Below, one piece after another: positions 7,990 to 15,263 of a stretch of 64,000 bases of DNA (its first letter is position 1; every line of letters starts with the position of its first letter). A model generated the notes under the pieces. That model was not told the origin of the DNA, made no database searches, and was given only the letters and a program-made list of their open reading frames with translations. This DNA comes from an uncultured Victivallales bacterium. Its GTDB lineage: Bacteria > Verrucomicrobiota > Lentisphaeria > Victivallales > UBA1829. A program made the position numbers and the translations under genes. The stretch spans positions 9,167 through 73,166 of the forward strand of contig CAKUDG010000017.1 in assembly GCA_934644965.1 (NCBI GenBank). Direction: 5' to 3'.

Positions 7990-9213
7990 ATGAGATCGGA
8001 AAAAATACTGAAACTCAACGACATCAAAACGCGCAACATGCTGGCTCTGCTCGGACTACTGCTCGAACACGAATCCCTCTCGAGAATCGAACTCGCACGT
8101 AAAATGAATTGCGACAACGCCACGGTGACCCGTGTCGTGCGCGATCTCCTCGGGCGCGGCCTCCTCGTTTCCAGCGGAAGAACGGAACTCCGCCACGGCC
8201 GTCCGCGCGAACAGCTGTCCCTGAACCCGGACGGACGATACATCATCGGCATCGCCCTTGCACCTGACGGCATCACCGGAACCGTGACCGATCTCCGCGG
8301 AAGAGTCAAAGTCCGCGAACAAGTCTTTTTCCCGCCGCAGCGCACCCGGGAGCTTTTTCTGGAAACGCTGGGAAGCATCACTTCGCGTCTTCTTCAATCC
8401 GCACTCGGCCGTCTGGCGGGAGTCGGCGTGTCCACCTTCGGGGCCGGCATGGGGGTCATGCCGAACAACACCGCCAATTTTCCGGAGCTGAACGGGCTCC
8501 GTCTTCAGGATTTCTTTCTGGAAAACTTCCGGCTCCGGCCCGAATTTTCAGATATGATGATCTGCCGCATGTATTATGAACTCATCCGGCACAGAGAAAG
8601 CCGCAGCGGAAGCGTCCTGTTTCTTTCCGCGGGGAACGGCATCGGAATGGCGGCCGCCATTGATGGAAAAATCGTGTTCAGCAGAGAACGCCACGGAGGT
8701 GAACTGGGGCATAATATCTGCGAACCGGACGGACTCCCCTGCGCCTGCGGGCGCAGAGGATGTCTTGAAACACGCTGTTCTTCGCAGGCGATCCTCAGAA
8801 AGGCAAGAGAACTCTTCCGCAGACCAGGACTGACTTTCCGCGAATTCGCCGATGCTTACCGGAATCAGGAGCCGGGGACAAAGGAAATTGTCGAGGACGC
8901 GGTCCGCTTCCTCTCCGTGACTCTGGCGAATCTGCTGAACAATCTGGCTCCGGATCGTCTGATCTTCTCCGGGGAACTTTCCGAACTGGGAGACAAGTTT
9001 TTTGATTTGCTGGAAATGTCCGTGCGGAATCTGCTCTTCCCGTTTGCGGAGAAGAATCTGACCTTCGTCAGAAGGGATATGGATGATGAATGCGATGCCG
9101 TCGGAGCCGCCCTTCTGGTCACGGCAAAACTTCTGAGCGAGCCGGAGGAATTTGAAAAATCCTGTCCCCATCTGCCGGATGTCGTTCCAGACGGGGAAGA
9201 ACCCCGGGAATAA
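7990..9213 (+). CDS. ROK-family transcriptional regulator (NagC/Mlc/XylR type)
   Basis: 407 residues from the ATG at 7990, which has GGAGG 6 nt upstream. An N-terminal winged helix-turn-helix (LLEHESLSRIELARKMNCDNATVTRVVRDLL) is followed by a ROK sugar-kinase-like domain with the zinc motif GHNICEPDGLPCACGRRGCLE. ROK repressors usually release DNA when a sugar or sugar phosphate binds. The gene is divergent from the split transketolase and shares its promoter region, so control of that operon and of itself is likely. The effector is unknown. Confidence 0.9.
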   Translation: MRSEKILKLNDIKTRNMLALLGLLLEHESLSRIELARKMNCDNATVTRVVRDLLGRGLLVSSGRTELRHGRPREQLSLNPDGRYIIGIALAPDGITGTVTDLRGRVKVREQVFFPPQRTRELFLETLGSITSRLLQSALGRLAGVGVSTFGAGMGVMPNNTANFPELNGLRLQDFFLENFRLRPEFSDMMICRMYYELIRHRESRSGSVLFLSAGNGIGMAAAIDGKIVFSRERHGGELGHNICEPDGLPCACGRRGCLETRCSSQAILRKARELFRRPGLTFREFADAYRNQEPGTKEIVEDAVRFLSVTLANLLNNLAPDRLIFSGELSELGDKFFDLLEMSVRNLLFPFAEKNLTFVRRDMDDECDAVGAALLVTAKLLSEPEEFEKSCPHLPDVVPDGEEPRE

Positions 9214-9407
9214 GCGGACTCTGGGGGATCTCCCGGAAAAATACCGTTCTCTTTTTTCCTTCCCTCTCCTCAATCATGATACATCATGCGGCGGGGAGGA
9301 AGGGGCGGAAAAGTTTTTTCCCTTCTTTTTTTCCTCTTGCTGTTTTTCTTTTCCCGGATGGCGGATGTGAAAAAAGGAAAAAGACGAAAAAGGAAACAGG
9401 TGGGGAA

Positions 9408-9974
9408 TCAGCCGGGTCCTGCCAGTTGTTTGAAGAGGAGTTCGGGAGTTTTTCCCTTCTTCAGCAGATGTCTATGCCTGGGGGAGTTGAATCCTTCCCG
9501 AATGCTTCGTTCCATCCATTCCAGCAGCGGGTCGAAATACCCGTTGACATTGAGGATGCCGACTGGATGGCGGTGGCCCAGTTTTGCCTTGCGCAGAGCG
9601 AGAGCGTCAAAGAGTTCATCCCAGGTTCCGAATCCGCCCGGGAGAGCCACAACGGCATCCGCCAGGCGGAGCATTTCCGCTTTCCGTTCCGCCAGTGTTC
9701 CCACCACTGTATATCCGCTCAGACCTGGATGACGCAGGGATTCGGGAAATGTGGAAGGAAAAACTCCGTAGACGGATCCCCCGTTCGCGAGAACGGTATC
9801 CGCCAGGACTTTCATGAGCCCGATATTGCTTCCGCCATAAATCAGTGTCATGCTCTGTCCGGCGAGATAACGCCCGAAGTTCTCCGCCGCCTCCGCATAC
9901 ACAGGGAGAACAGGCATCTGCGAAGAACAGTACACGGCGACATTCCGGATGCGTTTGAGTTTTTCCGATTTCAT
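9408..9974 (-). CDS. LOG family protein (TIGR00730-type nucleoside-5'-monophosphate phosphoribohydrolase)
   Basis: About 188 residues with the family signature PGGFGTWDE and the nucleotide-binding YGGSNIGLM. Members hydrolyse the N-glycosidic bond of nucleoside 5'-monophosphates; in plants and some bacteria they release free cytokinins, in others they act as purine salvage enzymes. The ATG at 9974 is preferred because it has GGGAG upstream and gives the normal length; an upstream in-frame start at 10043 would add 23 residues without homology. It converges on the ROK gene. Confidence 0.85.
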   Translation of the reverse strand: MKSEKLKRIRNVAVYCSSQMPVLPVYAEAAENFGRYLAGQSMTLIYGGSNIGLMKVLADTVLANGGSVYGVFPSTFPESLRHPGLSGYTVVGTLAERKAEMLRLADAVVALPGGFGTWDELFDALALRKAKLGHRHPVGILNVNGYFDPLLEWMERSIREGFNSPRHRHLLKKGKTPELLFKQLAGPG

Positions 9975-10310
9975 TTTCAAAAGGCTCCCTCCGTTTTTTC
10001 CCCTCTGGACAGACGACATGCGGACATGAAAGAAGAATAGCACCGCAGAAAAAGATTGTCAACTGCTGTTTCCCCTTTCCCCTGGGATCCCATGGGACCC
10101 CATCTTCGGCGGAGAGGCTGTTCTGAAGATTTCCCCTCCTCGGCAGGATTTATTTTCCCTTTTTCCTCTTCTCCTTTCCCCGTGGCTTTGCTTTGCAAGG
10201 CACCGGGAAAAATTCTCCTATTTCCGGGAAAGGGACTTGCTTTTTCAGAAAACGGGGATTAGAGTTCTTCCAATCTGGCATAAAAATAGCAATAAAACTG
10301 GCACATAATT
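9975..10310. other. Intergenic region upstream of the GntR regulator
   Basis: No gene is visible. Just before the GntR start, positions 10276-10291 read TGGCATAAAAATAGCA, with GG and GC in the -24/-12 spacing of a sigma54 promoter. An alternative sigma70 reading is poor. The predicted leader would be only about 9 nt and the GntR ATG has no Shine-Dalgarno. Confidence 0.35.
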
Positions 10311-11408
10311 ATGACAAAGATACAAAACAATCCGAAATGGAAAGGACAGAGGCAGGAAAATTCCGGGGATGTCCACGGATATGCCGCACTGGCGACAATT
10401 CTTTCCAGAGAAATTCATGGCGGAGCGTTTCAGCCCGGTGAGAAACTCCCGGGGGCCAGAGCGATTGCCATGCAGTACGGTGTAGGGCGTCGCGTTGCGT
10501 GTTCTGCGCTGGACCTTCTTGCAATGAAGGGGATTGTCCGTTGCAAGGCAAGGAGCGGATATTATGTTTCGGAAGAGATCCAGCCGGGGAGGAGATACCG
10601 GATCGGGGTGTTTTCTTTTGGACTCCAGCCCTATGTGTGCGGAGAGATTCTTTCGCATATTTACCATGCGCTGATGCTCCGCGGATACAGCATGGTGTAT
10701 GGTTCCGACTGCGAAAAAAAGGGGGGAACTCTCAAGAAGTTTCTGAAAGACAATCCCGAAATAGATGCTCTTCTGCTCCATGGATTCATGACGGAAGGCG
10801 CACTGAAGGCGCTTTCCGGCTGGAGAAAACCGTATCTTCTGATGGGAGTGTATCCGCATCTGGCGGAGAAGCATCCCTGCGAGGACGGCGGATATGAGCA
10901 GATGCTGGAAGACTCTTTGACGGAGTCTTTGAAACCGTTCCGCGGGAAACATGTGGCCTGTGTCCTGGGAGATCGGAGCTCGCCATCCGACCGTGCCGTC
11001 ATGGAAACGATCCGCACCGCGATTCAGAGGAGCGGAGCTCTCGCAAACGCCTCCTCTCTCCGTCATGCCGACGGCAACGGATTCGGAGTAATCCGGAATC
11101 TTCTGAAGAAGGAAAAACCCGATGTTTTCATTTCCATCGGGATTTTCCTGGTGGCTGCGGCGCGTCTGTTCCAGGAGGAGCCGGAACTTCCGCGGCCTTA
11201 TGTGATCGGCATCGGGAAAATAGACTTCCCGCACGGAGTGACTCCTGCCGTCGACCATTTCGTGAGTCTGGACACCTGCAAAAGAATTGCTTATTCCTCT
11301 GTGGATTCCATTCTGCGGATGCTGGAAGAAGAGAGAACAACTCCATCGGAATCGGAGAAAAGTGCAATTGCGGAAATAAAGGCGAATACGGGATTTGAAA
11401 AGACATAA
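10311..11408 (+). CDS. GntR-family regulator with LacI/PBP1-like ligand domain
   Basis: 365 residues. The N-terminus is a GntR winged helix (LATILSREIHGGAFQPGEKLPGARAIAMQYGVGRRVACSALDLL), followed by GIVRCKARSGYYV and, from about residue 95, a periplasmic-binding-like domain starting YRIGVFSFGLQPYVC, as in AraR-type regulators. Such proteins sense sugars. It lies 30 bp upstream of an H-X9-DG pseudopilin gene, probably co-transcribed. Two-gene modules of a GntR or AraC regulator plus such a pilin-like protein are frequent in Lentisphaerota carbohydrate loci, but no polysaccharide enzyme follows here; the repeat element does. Confidence 0.85.
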   Translation: MTKIQNNPKWKGQRQENSGDVHGYAALATILSREIHGGAFQPGEKLPGARAIAMQYGVGRRVACSALDLLAMKGIVRCKARSGYYVSEEIQPGRRYRIGVFSFGLQPYVCGEILSHIYHALMLRGYSMVYGSDCEKKGGTLKKFLKDNPEIDALLLHGFMTEGALKALSGWRKPYLLMGVYPHLAEKHPCEDGGYEQMLEDSLTESLKPFRGKHVACVLGDRSSPSDRAVMETIRTAIQRSGALANASSLRHADGNGFGVIRNLLKKEKPDVFISIGIFLVAAARLFQEEPELPRPYVIGIGKIDFPHGVTPAVDHFVSLDTCKRIAYSSVDSILRMLEEERTTPSESEKSAIAEIKANTGFEKT

Positions 11409-11438
11409 ACACAAAGCAGAAAAAAAGGGGAAGATGAA

Positions 11439-12233
11439 ATGACTCTGTCTCTGTACAGGAAGGAAAGGTTTACGCTGATTGAACTCCTGGTGGTCATTGC
11501 GATCATTGCGATTCTTGCTTCGATGCTGATGCCGGCGCTGAACAGGGCCCGCGATTATGCAAGACAGGCATCCTGCATGGGAAGCATTCGCGGACTCGGG
11601 CTGGCGGTGTCTTCCTATCTGAGTTCCTGGAATGAAACGTATCCGACCTATTTTGTTGCCGGTCTGGGATCCGCGGCTTATGCCTATGACGTGAATGCAG
11701 TCTGGCAGACTCTTCTCGCCGATGAAATGGGATATCCATGGAGGGGAATAGCAACGGCAAAACGTTCTCAAGTTCAAAAACTTGTTCGCTGTCAGGCCTC
11801 GGGGAAGAAGGCGACGCCGTTTATTGGGTACAACAGTTCATTCGCCGGGAAAAAGGCAAAAGAAATCTCCAATTCACCTGCTGAGAAAGTGTTTTTTTCA
11901 GACTGGGGCGGAGGAACCGGATCGCGTGCCTGGGGCTATGGCGGGGGTGCAATCTGGTTCAATGAATATCTGCCCGGCGGGGGACTGGACAAAACGGCTG
12001 CGGATCAGGTCATGTCTCAAGCCGGCATGAGCGGGACCCAGTTGAATCCAAATGGATTCCTGAATGCCTGGAATGAGTTCTGGGAAGGTCGTCATGGCAA
12101 TAACAACTATGTTTTTGCCGATGGTCATGCGGAATCTCTCAGCGGTACCGAGGCGGGACGGCATTGGACGGCCAGCAAAACCAGAGTGATCACCGCAAAA
12201 GAAAATATGTTTGTATTCGGGAAAACTTATTGA
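11439..12233 (+). CDS. Prepilin-type N-terminal methylation domain protein with H-X9-DG tail
   Basis: 264 residues. A short basic leader (MTLSLYRKER) precedes FTLIELLVVIAIIAILASM, the type IV pilin/pseudopilin transmembrane helix with Glu5. Near the C-terminus RHGNNNYVFADGHAESL is the H-X9-DG motif typical of large PVC-group pseudopilin families. The residue before the predicted cleavage site is Arg, not the usual Gly. Many paralogues of this kind exist per genome in this phylum; function is unproven but a link to type II secretion or surface carbohydrate binding is often proposed. It is probably co-transcribed with the GntR gene. Confidence 0.85.
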   Translation: MTLSLYRKERFTLIELLVVIAIIAILASMLMPALNRARDYARQASCMGSIRGLGLAVSSYLSSWNETYPTYFVAGLGSAAYAYDVNAVWQTLLADEMGYPWRGIATAKRSQVQKLVRCQASGKKATPFIGYNSSFAGKKAKEISNSPAEKVFFSDWGGGTGSRAWGYGGGAIWFNEYLPGGGLDKTAADQVMSQAGMSGTQLNPNGFLNAWNEFWEGRHGNNNYVFADGHAESLSGTEAGRHWTASKTRVITAKENMFVFGKTY

Positions 12234-12395
12234 ATTCAGAAAAAGAAGCGCAGACTTTGCAAAGCCGCAAAAGAATATTGCGAAGCAACAAAATACGGAA
12301 AAATGCGTTGAGCATTTTTCTCGCGGTCAAGGTCCGTGACCTTGTCGGGGTCCAGCGGCGAAACGCTGGCCGCCGGAGGCAAAAAAAAATAAAAT

Positions 12396-12428
12396 AAAAA
12401 TAAAAACATGAGGGCTCCTCGCCCTCAT
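12396..12428 (-). terminator. Intrinsic terminator on the minus strand, repeat module D
   Basis: The ATGAGGGC / GCCCTCAT stem (12408-12428) is followed on the minus strand by GTTTTTATTTTTATTTTA. It can stop readthrough from the minus-strand repeat-protein gene, so the element terminates in both directions. Confidence 0.65.
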
Positions 12429-12458
12429 ACTCCCCGGCAGGATTGCATCTCCTGCACC

Positions 12459-12497
12459 CGGCAGGCGTCGCCTGCCGTATTTTTTTTATTTTCTCTT
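12459..12497 (+). terminator. Intrinsic terminator, repeat module E (first)
   Basis: The 8-bp GC-rich stem CGGCAGGC / GCCTGCCG with a 3-nt loop is followed directly by TATTTTTTTTATTTT, a strong plus-strand terminator for the GntR-pseudopilin transcript about 230 nt upstream. Confidence 0.75.
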
Positions 12498-12566
12498 TAT
12501 TTTTTTTTGAAAAGCATGAGGGCTCCTCGCCCTCATACTCCCCGGCAGGATTGCATCTCCTGCACC

Positions 12567-12603
12567 CGGCAGGCATCCGCCTGCCGTATTTTTTTATTTT
12601 TTT
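12567..12603 (+). terminator. Intrinsic terminator, repeat module E (second)
   Basis: A second copy of the CGGCAGGC / GCCTGCCG stem (loop ATCC) is followed by TATTTTTTTATTTTTTTG, duplicating the plus-strand terminator. Confidence 0.7.
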
Positions 12604-12637
12604 GACTTGCTGAAAAATAGGAGAGAAGACGCATTTA

Positions 12638-13078
12638 TCAGCGTTTTGAACCAAGAGTGCGGCCCTGGGCATCACGGTAAATAGTCATGCCGCTGTTTTC
12701 CTGATGAGTTGCCGTCCCGGCAGTATGTCCATGCGCATCACGGTATGTAGTGGAATTCTTCCCCGTCTGCGTAGCTGTGGCTGTGGTCCGGCCCCGGGCA
12801 TCGCGGTAAATGGTCGTACCGCCGTTCTGAATGGCAGTTCCAAGGATGCGGCCCCGGGTATCGCGGTAGATCGTGAAATTTCCGTTTTGAGTCGATGTTC
12901 CCAACGTTCTGCCAACGCTGTCCCGGTAAGTGGTGGAATTCCCGTTCTGAGTCGAAGTCCCGACGATCCGCCCCGACTGGTCACGGAACGTCTGTCGGTC
13001 TGCGCTCAGCAATGTGGAACCCATGCATAGCATGGAAAAAACAAATACGGCAGTCAGAAGTTTCCTTTCCATTTTCAC
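12638..13078 (-). CDS. Small secreted protein of tandem YRDxxGR repeats
   Basis: 146 residues. A Sec signal peptide (about residues 1-25, ending LLSA) is followed by six units of 19-22 residues, pattern [TI]-Y-R-D-x-x-G-R-x-x-G-T-x-x-Q-N-G-x-x-T; the first reads FRD and the last is truncated after GRTLGSKR. The pattern resembles YD/RHS-type beta-strand repeats, so a short beta-rich, surface or periplasmic protein is likely. Neighbouring units are very similar at the DNA level, suggesting recent duplication. The start is a GTG with AGGAG 7 nt upstream; an ATG two codons later is the alternative. No function can be assigned. Confidence 0.75.
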   Translation of the reverse strand: MKMERKLLTAVFVFSMLCMGSTLLSADRQTFRDQSGRIVGTSTQNGNSTTYRDSVGRTLGTSTQNGNFTIYRDTRGRILGTAIQNGGTTIYRDARGRTTATATQTGKNSTTYRDAHGHTAGTATHQENSGMTIYRDAQGRTLGSKR

Positions 13079-13373
13079 GGGCTCTCTCCTTCGTTTTCTT
13101 CTTCCGCTTTTTCTGGTCCGCCTGTATTACTATAAGCGGATTCCTTTCCCCTTTCAAGCCGTTCCCGGAAGGATGTGATCTCAGGCAGACAGACAACTGG
13201 CGGAGATGCCCCCTTTTTGCTGCGGCATCCCCTCCGGAGAAGTACTTATGCGGAAGAGCTTGATTTCTATCAAGAACGGCAGATAGAACAAGCGCTCCGA
13301 GAACAGCTGAACTGCAGTCGAATCAGGAGAGGCCCTAATTGAGGGAAATCCGGATGATAACCGCCCGGAAAGC

Positions 13374-13449
13374 TGGCATCCCCAACGGGATTCGAACCCG
13401 TGTTACCAGGATGAAAACCTGGTGTCCTAGGCCTCTAGACGATAGGGAC
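13374..13449 (-). tRNA. tRNA-Glu, anticodon UUC
   Basis: On the minus strand a 76-nt cloverleaf begins GTCCCTATCGTCTAGAGG and ends in a genome-encoded CCA. The anticodon loop TTTTCAT sits in a 5-bp CCAGG / CCTGG stem and gives anticodon TTC. The T-arm is ACGGG-TTCGAAT-CCCGT and the discriminator base is G, both as in E. coli tRNA-Glu. The acceptor stem pairs over 7 bp with two G-U wobbles. Confidence 0.97.
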
Positions 13450-13468
13450 TTGAGTGGCCGAAGTCTAT

Positions 13469-13496
13469 ACAATATATGCTTTTCAGGAAAAATCAA
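13469..13496 (-). promoter_or_regulatory. Predicted promoter of tRNA-Glu
   Basis: TTGATT (13496-13491) and TATTGT (13474-13469) are spaced by 16 nt and end about 20 nt before the mature tRNA 5' end. The -10 hexamer is identical to the one proposed for pnp. Confidence 0.5.
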
Positions 13497-13691
13497 CCCG
13501 TTTCCCAGGAAAAATTCAAGATTTCTTTTCTGGCCCTTTCCTTCTTTTTCCTTGCTATTCTTTAATTCTGTCTTGGAATCCTGTTTTGCATGCTTTCTTT
13601 TTCCGCCGGAAAATCTGGAGAGAGGCGGAAAACACTGGGGAAGAGAAGAAAAATCAGGTATCATAAAGGGCCGAGAAGAAAGGGGAAGTGC

Positions 13692-14294
13692 TCAGGGGAG
13701 ATCCACTTCCCAGTCTTTGAAGTAAAATTTTCTGTCCCTTTCTCCGATGGGCCGGAGAACGCGGCAGGGATTGCCCACTGCCACAACGCCGGGCGGAATG
13801 TCTTTTGTCACAACACTTCCTGCTCCGATGACGGAATCGTCGCCAACGGAAACCCCCGGGAGCAGAATGCTCCCCGCCCCGATCCAGACGTTGTTCCCGA
13901 TCCGGACAGGCACATTGAACTGCGCCACCTTACGGCGGAGTTCGGGATCCACGGGATGCCCGGCCGTTGCAATTGTGACATTCGGCCCAATCATGACGCT
14001 GTCGCCGATAAAAATATCCGTATCGTCCACCAGAGTCAGATTGAAGTTTGCGTAAAAATTGTTTCCGACATGTGTATGGCAGCCCCAGTTGGCATGAAGC
14101 GGGGGCTCTATGTAACAGTTCGTTCCCATAGACCCCAGCAGAGTTTCCAGAATTTCCCGGCGCCGGGGAAGTTCCGACGGACGCGTCTGATTGAAGTCGT
14201 ACAGCTTTTCAAGACACTGAAGCTGCTCCTGAAACAAACCCTCATCCGTGCAGAAATAAAGTTTGCCGTTTTTCATCCGTTCTTTGACGTTCAT
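13692..14294 (-). CDS. Sugar O-acetyltransferase (maltose/galactoside acetyltransferase, left-handed beta-helix)
   Basis: 200 residues, the normal length for the LacA/Maa/NodL family. The N-terminal Maa-type segment (MKNGKLYFCTDEGLFQEQ) is followed by hexapeptide repeats (NVWIGAGSILLPGVSVGDDSVIGAGSVV) and the catalytic His in ATIATAGHPVDPELR. It transfers acetyl from acetyl-CoA to a sugar hydroxyl in the cytoplasm. It may detoxify non-metabolised sugars; the exact acceptor is unknown. It is followed by the tRNA gene and preceded by a 297-bp stretch without a recognisable gene, in which TGCTATGCTG occurs twice. Confidence 0.9.
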   Translation of the reverse strand: MNVKERMKNGKLYFCTDEGLFQEQLQCLEKLYDFNQTRPSELPRRREILETLLGSMGTNCYIEPPLHANWGCHTHVGNNFYANFNLTLVDDTDIFIGDSVMIGPNVTIATAGHPVDPELRRKVAQFNVPVRIGNNVWIGAGSILLPGVSVGDDSVIGAGSVVTKDIPPGVVAVGNPCRVLRPIGERDRKFYFKDWEVDLP

Positions 14295-14591
14295 GAGAAA
14301 TGATCCCTTTGCAAATGAATATGTGCTGCTATGCTGTTCTGCTATGCTGCTTTTCTGCAGGAAGCGGACTGAACTGTGGGGTTCATATTCATATCTTCCC
14401 GGTTTTCCAAGTCTCTGTTTTCTCAGGACTGTTTTTCCCTCCGGAAGCCTCCGCCCTGAATTGAGGGGACAAGATTCCCTGAGTTTTTTCTCCCTCCCTC
14501 TCTCCCCGGACGCGCAAAGTTCCGCTTCCTCTTTCCCGCTATCCCTTTCCCCTCTTTCCGTGGAGAAGAAGGGAGCGGAAAAAGACTGCGC

Positions 14592-15140
14592 TCAGCGAAT
14601 CAGTTTGGAAATGGCTTTGAAAGCAGGGTGCGCGGCATCCTTCAAGAGAAGGAAAATCCAGCTCTCACTCGGAATAACATTGATCCCGGCATGACGCATC
14701 ATCCTCAATGCCGATTCCTTGTCCGAAGGCCTTCGGGAGGCGACGGCATCTTCAGCCAGGTAGACTTCATACCCCGCTGCCGCTGCCTCCAGAGCCGTCT
14801 GGAAGAGGCAGACATGGGTCTCCACTCCGGCGAGAAGCAGAACCTTGCGAGATGATTTTTCCAGTTCCTCCCGGAAGATCTTGTCGGCAAAACAGGAGAA
14901 CGAGGTCTTTTCAATGACGGGCGTCCCCTCGGGAAGAAGCATTTTCAAACTGGGGAGCGTCGGCCCCAGTCCACGCGGGTACTGCTCCGTCACGAGCAGC
15001 GGCACCTTCAGTTCATTCATCGCACGGAGCAGAATTTCCGTCCTTCCCAGTGCGGCGGGCATTTCAGAAATGGCGGGAAGAAATTTTTCCTGCATATCCA
15101 CAATGCAGAAAATGGAGTTGTCTGTATCAGGAATCCGCAT
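14592..15140 (-). CDS. Isochorismatase-family cysteine hydrolase (YcaC/nicotinamidase-like)
   Basis: 182 residues. The three catalytic positions of the superfamily are visible: Asp15 in CIVDMQEKFLP, Lys in VIEKTSFSCF (about 78) and Cys in LLAGVETHVCLFQTAL (about 110). Family members hydrolyse nicotinamide, isochorismate or other amides; the short length and the VETHVC motif fit the YcaC/RutB-like hydrolases of unknown substrate. It lies 123 bp downstream of the Gfo/Idh/MocA gene on the same strand and may be co-transcribed with it. Confidence 0.85.
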   Translation of the reverse strand: MRIPDTDNSIFCIVDMQEKFLPAISEMPAALGRTEILLRAMNELKVPLLVTEQYPRGLGPTLPSLKMLLPEGTPVIEKTSFSCFADKIFREELEKSSRKVLLLAGVETHVCLFQTALEAAAAGYEVYLAEDAVASRRPSDKESALRMMRHAGINVIPSESWIFLLLKDAAHPAFKAISKLIR

Positions 15141-15263
15141 GCTGCGCCTTCCTTTTTTTCGTTTTTTCAGTTTCAGTCATGTTCTCCCGGATTTTCCCCA
15201 TCGGAATTTCCTGAGGAGAAGGCGTGGCCGCCCCTGGAAAATGCTTTTTCAGAGACATGATTT

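Larger units (their letters stand above)
12280..12596 (+). repeat. Modular hairpin repeat, copy 2 (modules A-B-C-D-E-D-E)
   Basis: The longest copy. A: AAAAATGC / GCATTTTT (12299-12319). B: CAAGGTC / GACCTTG (12328-12344). C: CCAGCG / CGCTGG (12352-12369). D: ATGAGGGC / GCCCTCAT (12408-12428). E is a double hairpin, GCAGGA / TCCTGC (12437-12455) plus CGGCAGGC / GCCTGCCG (12459-12477). D and E then repeat at 12516-12536 and 12545-12586. T-rich or A-rich linkers separate the modules. Sequence identity with copy 1 across A-C is high, while loops differ (for example GTTGA against AAACA). It fills the gap between two convergent genes. Confidence 0.9.

Noticed and set aside
10245..11777. A 510-residue minus-strand frame over the GntR regulator
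   Set aside because: The plus strand encodes a full GntR protein and pilin; this frame has no motifs.
12190..12675. A small protein encoded by the repeat
   Set aside because: It is made of repeat modules with terminators inside, so full-length transcription is unlikely.
13079..13373. A gene between the YRD-repeat protein and tRNA-Glu
   Set aside because: Only overlapping shadow frames without features; the stretch is AT/CT-biased intergenic sequence.
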